Assembly (NCBI GenBank): GCA_013399015.1 | Contig: VWZX01006417.1 | Coordinates: forward strand, 948,520-1,012,519 | DNA from: Galbula dea | Lineage: Eukaryota; Chordata; Aves; Piciformes; Galbulidae | Reading direction: 5' to 3' | Length of the DNA stretch: 64,000 nucleotides | In this document: positions 25,198 to 36,107 of the stretch, piece by piece | How the letters are laid out: each line of letters starts with the position of its first letter | How positions within the stretch are numbered: position 1 is the stretch's first letter | Notes under the pieces: generated by a model | What the model was told of the DNA's origin: nothing | Databases searched by the model: none | What the model saw: the letters and a program-made list of their open reading frames with translations, nothing else | Made by a program: the position numbers and the translations under genes

Positions 25198-25945
25198 CAC
25201 AGAATCACAGTGTTAGGGGTTGGGAGGGAGCTCTGGAGATCATCTAGTCCAACCCCTCTGCCACAGCAGCCTCACCTACAGCAGCTTGCACAGCATCACA
25301 TCCAGCTGGCTTTGGAATGTCTCCAGAGATGGAGACTCCAGCACCTCTCTGGGCAGCCTGGGCCAGGACTCTACCGCCCTCCAAGGCAAGAAGTTCCTCC
25401 TGAAGTTTAGATGGAACTTCCTCTATACCAGTCTGTGCCTGTTGCCTCTTGTCCTGTCCCTGGGCACCACTGACAAGAGCCTGGCTCCATCCTCCTGCCC
25501 CCCACCCTTGCAGTATTGATCAGCATTGCTAAGCTCCCCCCTGAGTCTTCTCCTCTCCAGGCTACCCAGCCCCAGGTCCCTCAGCCTTTCCCCAGCAGAG
25601 AGATGTCCAAGCCCCCTCAGCATTTCTGTAGCCCTTTTCTGTTCCCTCTCCAGAAGTTCCTTGACCTTCTTGACCAGGGGAGCCCAGAACTGGCCCCAGG
25701 GCTCCAGATGTGGCCTGACTAGGGCAGAGTAGAGGGGGAGGAGAATCCCCCTCAACCTGCTGGCCCCACTCTTCTTGCTGCACCCTAGGATGCCACTGGT
25801 CTTCTTGGCCACAGGGTCACATTGCTAGCTCATGGGCATCCTGTTGTCCACCAGGACTCCCAGATCTTTTTCCACAGAGCTGCTTTCCATCTGGCAGTCC
25901 CTAGCCTGTCCTGCTCCATGGGGTTTATTCCTCCCAGCAGAAGAG
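25198..25945 (-). mobile_element. Longest CR1 copy, group A
   Basis: About 750 bp. Minus-strand frame 25423-25812 reads MAKKTSGILGCSKKSGASRL, then LYSALVRPHLEPWGQFWAPL and ATEMLRGLGHLSAGERLRDLGLGSLERRRLRG, the CR1 RT-ORF C-terminal region. The 3' UTR and the tail TCACAGAATCACAG are intact. The 5' limit near 25945 is approximate. Confidence 0.95.
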
Positions 25946-27790
25946 GGGGGATCAGATGGGTAGGCATCCCTGTGGGCCAGCACTGCTAGTCAGGCAGCCT
26001 GTAGATAGACCTGATAATCTGCTCAGCCTTCTTGCCTGTCAAAGATGAAAGTCAGACTTGCTGTGGGAGTGCTGCCAGGCTCAGGTCATTCTCATGCATG
26101 TGGAGCTTGCCCTAAAGAAGATTGCTGCTTGCCCTGGGAAGATTAGACAAGAGTGACACAATTATTGTTGGGGTTTTTTTTTGTTGTACACAAAATATTG
26201 CCAATTCCACTTTTGGCCTGCTGTTGGATTTGCCCTGATGATGATGATGAGATGATGTAAGTTGCTCATTCTTCATGGCTACATTTCCTTGGTGCTTCTG
26301 CAGGAAATTATTAGGACAGTATCTGTCTGATTATGTAATGCAGGTTGCTTAAGCTTATGTATGGTGGTGTTGGCTATAATGAGAGCAGGGATTAGAAGCA
26401 GCATGTGTGCCAGGATAAAGAAAAAAAGCTTTGGACTGACCCAGAAATAGTTTATTGTGACCTTATCCAGCAACAGGAGAATTTAGGTGAAGGTGAACTT
26501 TGGCTCATGTTAACCTTTTTATACCTCTGCTGAGCTCTTGCTTGCAAAAAGAGACTTTGCTCTAATCAGTAAGAGAATAAACCCTTTAGAGAGCAAAAAA
26601 ATCTCATTTCTACACCTGGAAAATCTCTAGGCTGAAACAAAAATGTTACCAGTTTGTGTCTGTGTTTATTTTAGTGCAGAGAGAAGGCAATGCAAGCTGT
26701 GGCAAGGCAGGTAACACGCCCTTGGGTTAAGTCAAAGGTGCCAGAGCAGGGCAGGTACCCCCAGTGAAGTGCTCAGTGATATGGGGTGACAGCTCCTTGC
26801 CCTGTGAGATGCAGCTAAGGGTGGCTGAGCTGGCAATGTGGAGAGCTGAATGTGATGACACTGTGCACAGCAATGCTCCAGCCTCCTCTTAGGATCTGCT
26901 AAGCCAAGCTCCACATCTCTGGCCCAGGGCATGCCAGCAGAGCTGAAGAGTGAAGCTGAAGAGCTGGTAGATAAGGAGAGATGCTTGAGTGTTCACCATC
27001 TGGGCTTAGATCATCAGGGTGATGATGATGTGGGGTGTGCACAGAGGTGGGATCTTAATTTGGAGAAGTAGAAGTAGGCATGAGCATGCATGTGGATGCA
27101 TCTTGGTGGGCTGGGCTGAGAGTTGGGTGCTTGTGGAGCAATTGGTTTGGATGCCCCTTCTGTGAGGACACCAGGGCATGGATTTTTGTCAGGATTAGAA
27201 CTCCTTCCACCCCCTCACATGCATGGAAGTTGCTGCCAGTGTTGGCATTGAAGCTATTGTTCCTATGCTTTGTGGTGCTCAAGGCCAAATTCTGGACTCT
27301 AGCTCAGAGATGATAATGACCCTTGCAGGACCACTCTAGTGTGGTCACTTGGGTGATGTGAAGTCATTGGTGGTTCTGGTGGCTTTTTATTTTTGAATGT
27401 GTGTTTGTTTAGGGTGTTTGGGTTTGTTGTGTTTTTTTTTTTGGTTTGGTGTGGTGTTTTGGGGTTTTCTTTTCTTTTGGTTAGTTTAGCAACTGTCAAA
27501 ATGTGAAGGAAAAGGAAATCCTGTCCTTAATGGCCCAAACACAGCATGGCCTTTTTTACCCTCTGGCTGATAGAGGATCACTTTTGTTTCTTAGTTGTAT
27601 TTGCTCTTGATTCTTGCTCTAGGTGGTAACTTGTCAAAACAGTTGCATTGTTTTGGTTTTTTTTTTTCAAATATCAGTTCTAAAAGTGCAATAAAAATGG
27701 GAGCAGCTGAATCCTTACACATGCTTTTGGAATAAAGTTAGCAGATTCCATTCCACCTTCAATACAAAACTTCCTTTGTCATTGAGCACC
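25946..27790. other. Intronic sequence
   Basis: Short GAT repeat at 26237-26256, a G4T9 run near 26168 and the G/T tract at 27374. No gene. Confidence 0.6.
27374..27482. repeat. G/T-rich low-complexity tract
   Basis: TTTGGG and GGTTTGGTGTGG steps with poly-T, the strand complement in character of the A/C tracts at 5.9 and 51.2 kb. Confidence 0.88.
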
Positions 27791-27910
27791 TAGATGTGGC
27801 ACTTAGGGGCTTGGTTTAGTCTTGGGGATGTTGTTTTAGATGACAGTGCTAGGTTGATGGTTGGACTGGATGACCTTGGGAGGTCTCTATCAACCTTGAT
27901 GATTCTGTGA
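27791..27910 (+). mobile_element. CR1 3' fragment, group B-like
   Basis: About 120 bp: TAGATGTGGCACTTAGGGGC, GTTGATGGTTGGACTGGATGACC, and the tail TGATGATTCTGTGA. Mostly UTR. Confidence 0.9.
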
Positions 27911-28362
27911 AGTCATTAGCAGTTCAGTGACCAGTTTGGTGGCACTGTCCCAATGGCTTAATGATTTTTGGGTTTCTTTCTTTGTTTTACATGCATCTCA
28001 TTTCTTTACTGAACTTTGCTGACCTGCACTTCCAGTGCCATGGCTTCAATGCCATATGAAGATGCCCAAATATTTAACAGCATGCTTTATTTTCCTGCAA
28101 ATATTCAACTTTCCTTTCCAAGTTAACCCTATTTTCAGGCAAATATGTTTTTTTTTCTGGAGGAGACATCTGTGTTTAGAGATTCTGCTGAGAAGAGGAC
28201 ACAGCATGTGGTGGTCCTGATGGCCCATTCTTTCTTCTTGCAGAAGAAAAGAGTTTGCTGTGTTCTTTTTAGGTTTGGAGTTATATNTGGTAGAGCAGGA
28301 TGGAAAAATGCTTTCAAAGTGGGTGCCACTCTATACCATATCATTCTTTTAAAAATAATTGG

Positions 28363-28395
<33 letters not shown>

Positions 28396-28725
28396 AGAAA
28401 TATATTATATATATATATAATATATATAAAATGTGTTTTTTGTCTTCAGTTCCCTCCTGCAGGAGTTTGCCCTGTACTGGAAGACTCTTATGTGTGACAC
28501 AGCCCAGATTTGGGACTTCTCTGCCTCCTGTGCTCTCTTTTATTTCTCTCCAGTTGAAAGCAGCACAATTCTTTGCAGAGCTAAATGTAAGGAAAACAAA
28601 TCAAATCTGTTCACAACTCCTGGCTTTTTGTTTCCACTGCTAGTCAAATGAGGACACAGGTACTGATGGTCCATCCTCACCAAAGGAAAAGGATAGCTCT
28701 AGCCATGTGGCACTATTATTCTGCT
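27911..28725. other. Intronic sequence with microsatellite
   Basis: Holds the compound TA/GA microsatellite and the ambiguous base at 28287. Small ORFs here are unsupported. Confidence 0.6.
28363..28430. repeat. Compound (TA)n(GA)n(TA)n microsatellite
   Basis: (TA)4, then about 11 GA units, then interrupted TA repeats. An unresolved base (N at 28287) lies 76 bp upstream. Confidence 0.95.
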
Positions 28726-28820
28726 TGGTCCTTAGGGCCATGGTTTAGTGGCATGGTGGTGATAGGTTGAGGTTGGACCTGATGTTCTTCAAGGTCTCTT
28801 CCAACCTTCATGATTCTGGG
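28726..28820 (+). mobile_element. CR1 3' end, group B
   Basis: About 95 bp: TTGGTCCTTAGGGCCATGG, TTTAGTGGCATGGTGGTG, GACCTGATGTTCTTCAAGG and the tail CATGATTCTGGG. Confidence 0.93.
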
Positions 28821-29340
28821 TGCTGGGGTGTGTGTTTCTTAGGAACATATTGATTCTGTTTTCTCCTAGTAGCTATTTCTACTTCCCTCTCTCACATAAT
28901 CCTGTTGTCCATGGAGGTACTCTACCTTTTACAACATTCTGACAAATGCATGAAGATGTGATTTTTCTGGTACATCTGGCTTTTAAATCAGTCCCCCCTG
29001 GATTTTTATAGTCATTTCTGAAAGGAGAGTTGCTAGCTTACACCTGTGAGGTAGTGTGCTATAAATACAATCAATAGGCAATTTGCATCCTATTACTTTT
29101 CTTCTAGCTCTACCCTTCTGGACAGGATGTCAGGTTCAGTGTAATGGAATATGGTGTCTAATCAATAATAATGATGATAATACAGCTTTATATCCTGATG
29201 GCAGCTTCATGGAGGAATTTAGAAACCTGAATAGTGAGATGAAGCCTTAATGTTAATGTCAACTATGCTGCATGTTCCCCTCATGTTTTTAGTGCATTGT
29301 GTCACCTTCCATTAAGTTTAAACATGTTATGCAGCTGCAC

Positions 29341-29588
29341 TTTCACAGTTGGAAGAGACCTCGAAGAGCATCAAGCCCAACCAGCACCCTAACACCACCA
29401 TGCCACTAAACCATGGCCCTAAGGACCACAGCAAGATGTTTTTGGAAGCCCTCCAGGGATGGTGACTCCACCACTGCCCTGGGCAGCCTGGGCCAATGCC
29501 TAACAACTCTTGCTGGGAAGAAATTGCTCCTGATCTCTAAACCTCCCCTGGTGCAACTTGAGGCCATTGCCTCTTGTCCTCTCCCTGG
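29341..29588 (-). mobile_element. CR1 fragment, group B
   Basis: Reverse copy from TTTCACAGTTGGAAGAGACC to CTCTTGTCCTCTCCCTGG. It covers the UTR and the C-terminal RT remnant (VVRHWPRLPRAVVESPSLEG). Forms an inverted pair with 30271-30522. Confidence 0.94.
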
Positions 29589-30270
29589 TAACTTTACCTG
29601 TTCCAAAGTTAAAAATGTGAGGCAGAAGAGTACATTTAGGTTTTCCTGTGCTGCCAATGGGTGGCAGGAAGAATCCAACTTTCCCTGGACTTTTGCTCTA
29701 ATTGCTACTTATTAAAAATAATGAACTCTTACTAGTTGTACTTTTCTGCTGCAGATTTAATTAACATTTGCTTCCCTCCTTCCCCCCCCCCCAACTCCAA
29801 CTCCTTTTACTAGGGTGATAGAGCTGAGAGGAGGGAAACTGAAGCAATTTGAAACCTTGTTAGAAATTTATGAAGTGCTAAAATGTTTTATTCCCAGAGG
29901 CTGCTTTGCCAGCTGTCACTGGTAAGCCATTCTCTGCCTGTGATAGCAGGGGGGAGGCAGCAGGCCACAGCCAACAGGAGCCTGTACATCATTTGGCAGA
30001 TTAGCCTCTCTCTAATTAGCAGGAAGTAGAGTGAAACTAATTCTTTTTCTCCCCAATTGGGTGAATGACACTTGAAAAGGAGGATGGATGTGGCACTGGA
30101 AGGGGGAAGGTGAAGAGAGACCAAGGTAGTCCTCCTCCTCCAGTGGTGATTCCAGTGCAGGCTGTGCTGCAGGGGACAGAAAGACACTTGGACCTCTCCC
30201 TTGTGCACCATCTGTGGACTGCAAGAGGAAAGCTCTGTGGCTCTGCAAACTTTATTTTTGGTGCTGTGTA

Positions 30271-30522
30271 TTAGGACAAGAGGCAATGGCTTCAAGTTGC
30301 ACCAAGAGAAGTTTAGATTGGAGATCAGGAGCAATTTCTTCCCAGCAAGAGTTGTTAGGCATTGACCCAGGCTGCCCAGGGCAGTGGTGGAGTCACCATC
30401 CCTGGAGGGCTTCCAAACCATCTAGCTGTGTTCCTTAGGGCCATGGTTTAGTGGCATGGTGGTGCTAGGTTGCTGGTTGGACTTGGTGCTCTGAGATGTC
30501 TCTTCCAACCTTCAGGATTCTG
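30271..30522 (+). mobile_element. CR1 fragment, group B
   Basis: Forward copy from TAGGACAAGAGGCAATGGC to the tail CAGGATTCTGGG. It starts at nearly the same CR1 position as the opposite-strand copy at 29341-29588, 683 bp away. Confidence 0.94.
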
Positions 30523-31339
30523 GGAAATGAGTGATTTGGCTTGAAAAGTGCAAGTCCAGTGGACTATTCATCTGGGATTCTGTTTATGGCAAAGGGATGA
30601 GGAGTCTGTTAGGACTTTCAGTTTAGATTTCCTTAACTAAAATGAAAATCAGTCTGCTTCCCTTTTATTCTTCTCATTTGCAAGCAACAGAGTCACTATT
30701 TACATCCACACATAAGCTGCAGCTTGGAAATCAGTTTTCTTTTCTCTTCTCTCTAGGAGTGACCTTTAAAGTTCATTTCTATCTGTGCATTTCTAAGGGA
30801 GGACTTTTCCAAGGTCAGTTCAAGACCTTATTATTTAAGTGGAGTCACTTGAAGTACAGCACACAAAAAGCTAGAAGGTGAAGCACTAGAAAATGCATTA
30901 AGAGGGTTTAGAGACAGAAAAATATCTGCTGCTTTCTGCCTTTAACAGAAGGTGAGCTTCAGTGTTTTATAGAAGCAGTTACTGGGATTTTGGCTTTTTC
31001 TTTCCTATTGCTAGGTAGAAATCCTGCTTTATATTTTAAGATTCTAGGCCCAGTTTTTATTGTCCACCTCCTGGGTCACTCTCCTTTGGTATCTTCTTTA
31101 GGTGGAGCAAGAAATGTGAGGTTTTTGGTTTGGTTTGTGAGGTTTTTAATTTTTATTTATTTATTTTTGTCCCCCACCCAATCTTCTGTTGTTCCCAGAG
31201 GTATCTTATTGGTCATGTTCTTAACAGTCCCTCAATGCCCTCCCTAGGCAGGTGATTTCTCTGCCTAATTGCCATTAAATTTAGTAAAAGCCTAAAGTGT
31301 GTAGCCTTATTTCCTTACCAGAAGTTAAATGCCAGCTCC

Positions 31340-31626
31340 AGAAGGCTGGGGAGGGACTGTTTAGGAGGTCAGACTGTGATAGGACTAGGGGCAATGGATG
31401 CAAACTAGAGGAGGGGAGATTTAGATTGGATATTAGGAGGAAGTTCTTCCCTGTTAGGGTGGGGAGACAGTGGCACAGGTTGCCCAGAGAGGCTGTGGAA
31501 GCTCCACCCCTGGAAGCTTTGAAGGCCAGGCTGGCTGGGGCTGTGGGCAACCTGCTTTAGTGGGAGGTGTCCCTGGCAGGCAGGGGGTTGGAGCTAGATG
31601 ATCTTTAAGGTCTAAGATTCTGTGTA
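31340..31626 (+). mobile_element. CR1 fragment, group C
   Basis: Reads CKLEEGRFRLDIRRKFFPVRVGRQWHRLPREA, ends ARLAGAVGNLL, then the C-type UTR. It has lost part of the end: GATCTTTAAGGTC runs straight into TAAGATTCTGTG, so the usual CCTTCCAACCCTGAC is missing. Confidence 0.94.
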
Positions 31627-31884
31627 GACAATGCACTTCCTTTAAGGATGATCTGTTGTAACAATGCATTGTTTTAAAAAACCAGTGTGCCTTTCTTAAA
31701 AGCATTAACCATTTCTTCAGGATAAGAGTCCTTTTGTGTGGAAAATGCTAGTTTATGCTGGCTCCACCTTGTAAAATCAGAAAGGAATCTGCTTCTGTGC
31801 CTTTAGTCTTGAATGCATCAAAGAGGCAAACCAAAGATGTTTGTCTCTGGTGCCTGCACACACAGGACTTCTTTATTGTCTCCT

Positions 31885-32052
31885 CACATTGGCAGAGGCT
31901 GCCCAGGGAGTTGGTGGAATCAAGAGTGAAGGGACTGTGTAGATATGGTCCCTGAGGCCATGGTTTAGTGGTGACCATGATAGTGTTGGATGGATGGTTG
32001 GACTGGATGATCTCAGAGGGCTTTTCTGTGGTGATGGTGGTGGTTCTGTGAT
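31885..32052 (+). mobile_element. CR1 3' fragment, diverged group B
   Basis: LPRELVES remnant, CCTGAGGCCATGGTTTAGTGG, TTGGATGGATGGTTGGACTGGATGATC, and a tail with GGTTCTGTGATG. Internal short deletions and substitutions. Confidence 0.88.
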
Positions 32053-32302
32053 GTTTATTGCTTGTAGCTAGAAGGGCAGCAGAGAAATGAAGGAGGAATC
32101 AGAACTGTTCTTCAGGGGAGCAGGACTCCTCCTGGTAGCTCTTGGAGAAGGCAGTGCCACTCTATAGGATTGCTGGCCATGTTTAGTGTGTTGTGTACAA
32201 CAGCTCTTGCCTGTTCTCAGAACTTTCTCCTCAGGGTCAATGAAATAAGATCCAAGCAGAGAAACACAAGCTGTGGATAAGGGAAGTAGTCTACTGCTAC
32301 TA

Positions 32303-32480
32303 CCCTGCCCAGGGAAGTTGTCTCAGCACCATGCCTGACAAGTTCAAGAAGCATTTAGGGAACACTCTCAGGCACATGGTGTGAGTCTTGGGGTGTCCTC
32401 CATGGGTTTAGGAGCTGGACTTGATGATCCTATTGGGTCCCTTCCAGCTCAGCCAGTACTATGATACTGTGATGCTATGA
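32303..32480 (+). mobile_element. CR1 3' fragment, group D
   Basis: Ends of ORF and UTR shared with 60664-60912: GGGAAGTTGTCTCAGCACCATG, CTCAGGCACATGGTGTGA, GAGCTGGACTTGATGATCCTATTG, and the tail TACTATGATACTGTGATGC. Confidence 0.92.
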
Positions 32481-32999
32481 CAAAGAAGGGGTAGTACTGC
32501 AAGCAAAGATGACCCAACAGAGTTTGACACCAGAGGGAAGGCTTGGTGTTGGGTGCTATCAGAAATAGCATGTATGTTCTAAAGGGTGTGGGAAATAAAT
32601 GGCAAGAAGAAATAAGACTGTGTAAGTATTGAATGATATCCTAACACTAGAGGAATCAATGGCAGAACCTCCCACTTGACTGCACTGAGCCCTGGAATTC
32701 AGCTAGCAGGAAGTTTTGTTCACCCCACTTCTTTTAGAAGTCCAGAGACACAATATAAATGATGGGAAATGAAAAGGCACTTTCCAAGTGGTGGGGAGAA
32801 ACAGGAGTATGATTACAGTTCTTCAGTTGAAGAGGTGACATGACCAAGGTGAAAGATGTAGAAAACACATAGCAGAGAGAAGATAAAGTGGATTGCCTTT
32901 TCTTAAGAGCCAGGAACAATAGGACACTGGATGACATGAAAAAAGAAATAGCTCTTTCCTCAGCATATGCTCACTCCACAGTATGTTGTGGTTGGGAGC

Positions 33000-33104
33000 T
33001 GAGCAACCTGCTCTAGTGGGAGGTGTCCCTGGCAGGCAGGGGGGGGTTGGAACTAGATGATCTTGAAGGTCCCTTCCAACTCTGACCACTCTATGATTCT
33101 ATGA
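33000..33104 (+). mobile_element. CR1 3' end, group C
   Basis: About 105 bp: GCAACCTGCTCTAGTGGG, AGGTGTCCCTGGCAGGCAGG and a very clean terminal repeat CTCTATGATTCTATGA. Extreme 5' truncation. Confidence 0.95.
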
Positions 33105-35523
33105 AGTGTTGTGCTGATGAATCATTGACTAGAAAACCCTCCAAATACTGAATTTCCATTGTTGCTATTATTCAACCCTTCTGTAGTCACCTGTAGTCTC
33201 AAATTTCTGTTCTTTTCTTGAAGGATAAATATTGTGAAGAAAATCCTATGCAAAAGACCAGGGCTGGGGGTGGTCTTATTTAATTCAAGCATAGATAGAA
33301 TCATTTTATTTCCTCACTTTCAGGGTTAACATTCTGGGAGGTTAAAAAGGGCACCTAAGCTCTTGAAAAGTGATGCAAAGGTCAATTTATCTCCTTCCTC
33401 CCCACCGAGTCCTTGATGTAATTAAATGTGCAGTACTTGAAGCTTAGCCTGCTTGCTCCTCTCGTTTTGTCATCTTGATTAGACATGACAACAGATCAAT
33501 GGGCAAGCAGAAGCAGGCCATTAAAAATAGGCACAGGCTTAAGCCAAGTGCTCAGCTTCAGTCTGGAAGAACAGAGCAAACCAAAACGTTCAGAGTTTGG
33601 CTGAGAAGGTGGTTGTTAAATTAGCTGTTTGTGGTGAAGTGCCTGACAATGGAGCTGGGAATGTTTAATTGAGAGAGTTTTGAGTTGGACAGATCTGGGT
33701 GGGACATTTAATTGGGGTGGGATGAGGTGGTTTTGTTGGGTGGCATTTTTATTTCACTCTTTTCCCTTTTTTTTTTTTTTTGGCCTTTTCCTTTGTGGCC
33801 TCTTTTTTCCTTGGCCTTTTCCTAATATCTCACCTGAGCTTCTCCTTTACCTCTATTATTTCCAGAGATTCCATAAGGTATTTTCTGCTTAACTTGTCCT
33901 CTCTCTTCTGCCTCCTTCACACCAAGTTCTGGGTGAAATGCCAGCTTGGTAGTCAGGAGTTGTCATTGAGTTTTCCCAGCAGTCTGTCTGTATTTACTGT
34001 GTTCTTGTGCTACTTTCCCAATGCTGTATTGAAATATTAGTTACACCACAGTCAGGACTTGATCTCCCCTGGGAAGTTCTAGTCCTAGAAGCACTTGCTC
34101 TCAAGAAACCTATTCAAATCAATGAGTTTACAGATGGTTGTGAAACTACTAAGCCTGTGGTGATGGACAGAATGGATTCTTCTTCTAGTTACCCTTTGAA
34201 CTGGTCAAAACCAAAAGCATTTACAAATGTAGAGGAAGTTGAAAAGCAGATTTTTCTAGATGCTTTATTCTGCTCTGTCATGATTTGTTGCTTATCAGGT
34301 CTATGGAAGCAAAGAAGGTCTTGGTTTTCCTTCATCTGACTCCCTTTTACTCCTTTAATCAGGGTTTATGGATTACTCTGTCACATCTGCTTGTGGTTAC
34401 CCATCTAGGTTAGGTGTAGATTTGTTTGATGGGACACAGTGGACTCTTCTTGTGCCTCTTTGGTCTTAACCTTGTTATGTACAGATACAGCAAGTTTTAA
34501 ACCAGGGAAAGACTAGAATCTTGGCCTCCTCACATCTTATGTCCCTTGCCACTACAGTTTGGATACTGTTTCCACAAGACTGACCAGCTGGAGAGACAAA
34601 CAGAGGCTGATGTTTTGTTGACCAGTTGGGACAAACATAAGGTTAAAACCCCCATATATATTTGTATATATATTTTTTTAATATATTTCTCAGACACTTA
34701 AATTTCTGTTCATATTCCTGTTCCAGCACAAAATGTCATTAAATTGTGTGATAGTGATTACACATAATGACTGCTTGATACTTTGATTTTGCTCAAAAGA
34801 TCTCTTTTATCTCTTCATTATTTACACTTTCAACTCTGCTTCAGAATCTACATTCCTGTCAATTTCTATCATGCATATACTTAATTAGCACTGATTAGGA
34901 GCAGGAATGTGTGTGTGGGAGAAGCTATTTTGCCACATCCAGTTATTTTATTAAGCATTAAATATTATGATTTAATGTGAGTGATGAATGGAAAAGGTGC
35001 ATTTGCACCTTATTAGTTAGCTTGGTTGCACCAATTTGAATGCAGTCCATGAAGCTGAGAGGTGAAAAGTAGATGTCATGGCTGGGAGCTTCCAGGGAAG
35101 GTGCTTCAGGGCTGGTCTGCAGCAGAAACAGCAACAGAGGAATCAAGAGGGAGAGACTTGTTTGAAGAAGACTTTTAATAAAAGGCTGAAGAGTTAGGAC
35201 CTCTCTACTTAGCCTTCCCTGTAGGCTCTTGTGTCATCTACTCAGCCTCAAAAATGAAATTGAAAATAAAAAGGTGTTGAAAGGAAAGCATAAATGATAG
35301 GTAGAATGAAAATCTAGTTTTGGGGTTTAGTTATTAAGCTTGCAGCAGTTTGTGAGAGCTCTCAGCTTCCAGATCAGTAGTCATGAATTCCAGTCCATTT
35401 TGCTCTCTTTTCATTTACTGAGATCTAAAGAAAAATTAGTACAATTATGGTGATTTTTGGAAGCAGTTTAGGAAAAATGGGAGCAATAACCAAATGCTAG
35501 TGGTGTTTCTTTTCTAGAGAAGG
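33105..35523. other. CR1-free intronic block
   Basis: Unique sequence containing the palindrome at 34994. At 33395-33600 there is a segment with several CpGs and homeodomain/MEF2-like words (GATTAGA, TTAAAAATAG) that could be a conserved non-coding element. Confidence 0.55.
34994..35011. promoter_or_regulatory. Palindrome AAGGTGCA-TT-TGCACCTT
   Basis: A perfect 8-bp inverted repeat with 2-bp centre, giving CACCTT on both strands (a ZEB/Snail-like half site). It sits in a repeat-free AT-rich stretch. Confidence 0.3.
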
Positions 35524-35582
35524 GCAAAGAGGCTGGGAAGGGTCTGGAGAGAGAGTCTGATGAGGGGAGCAGCTGAGGGAGC
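35524..35582 (+). mobile_element. CR1 group B, 5' segment of a rearranged copy
   Basis: AAGAGGCTGGGAAGGGTCTGG ... GGGAGCAGCTGAGGGAGCT aligns with the start of the copy at 58105-58170. It is followed directly by a segment in the opposite orientation. Confidence 0.82.
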
Positions 35583-35826
35583 TCAGGGATGGTGAGTCCA
35601 CCTCTGCCCTGGGCAGCCTGGGCCAATGCCTAACAACTCTTGCTGGGAAGAAATGTTTCCTGATCTCCAATCTAACCCTTCCCTGGTGCAACTTCCCTTG
35701 TAGCCCAGGAGAAGAGACCAACCTCCCCCTGGCTCCAACCTCCTTTTAGGTAGTTGTGGAGAGAGCTACAGTCTCCCCTGAGCCTCCTCTTCCTCAGACT
35801 AAACAAGCCCAGATCACCCAGCTACT
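35583..35826 (-). mobile_element. CR1 group B, inverted middle segment
   Basis: Minus-strand CR1 from GGTGAGTCCACCTCTGCCC to AGACTAAACAAGCCCAGATC. Its sense 5' end resumes at the CR1 position where the preceding plus-strand piece stops. It has no UTR or tail, and lacks a short block (the GAGGACAAGAGGCAATGGCC part) near 35695. Confidence 0.9.
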
Positions 35827-35846
35827 CTCTTCTTCTGGGTTAGCAG

Positions 35847-36107
35847 TGATAAGACAAGAGGCAATGGCCTCAAGTTGCACCAGGGGAGGTTTAGATTGGA
35901 GATCAGGAAACATTTCTTCCCAGCAAGAGTTGTTAGGCATTGTGCCAGGCTGCCCAGGGCAGTGGTGGAGTCACCATCCCTGGAGGGCTTCAGAAACCAT
36001 CTAGCTGTGGTCCTTAGGGCCATGGGTTAGTGGCATGGTGGTGCTAGGGTGCAGGTTGGACTTGATGATCTCAGAGGTCTCCTCCAAGCTTTGTGATTCT
36101 GTGATTC
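35847..36107 (+). mobile_element. CR1 group B, 3' segment of the rearranged copy
   Basis: Plus-strand CR1 from GATAAGACAAGAGGCAATGG through the UTR to GTGATTCTGTGATTC. Overlaps the CR1 positions present in the inverted segment by roughly 150 bp, and is separated from it by about 20 bp. Confidence 0.93.

Noticed and set aside
29888..30421. 177-codon minus-strand ORF
   Set aside because: Begins as the antisense of a CR1 copy and runs into unique intron without protein features.
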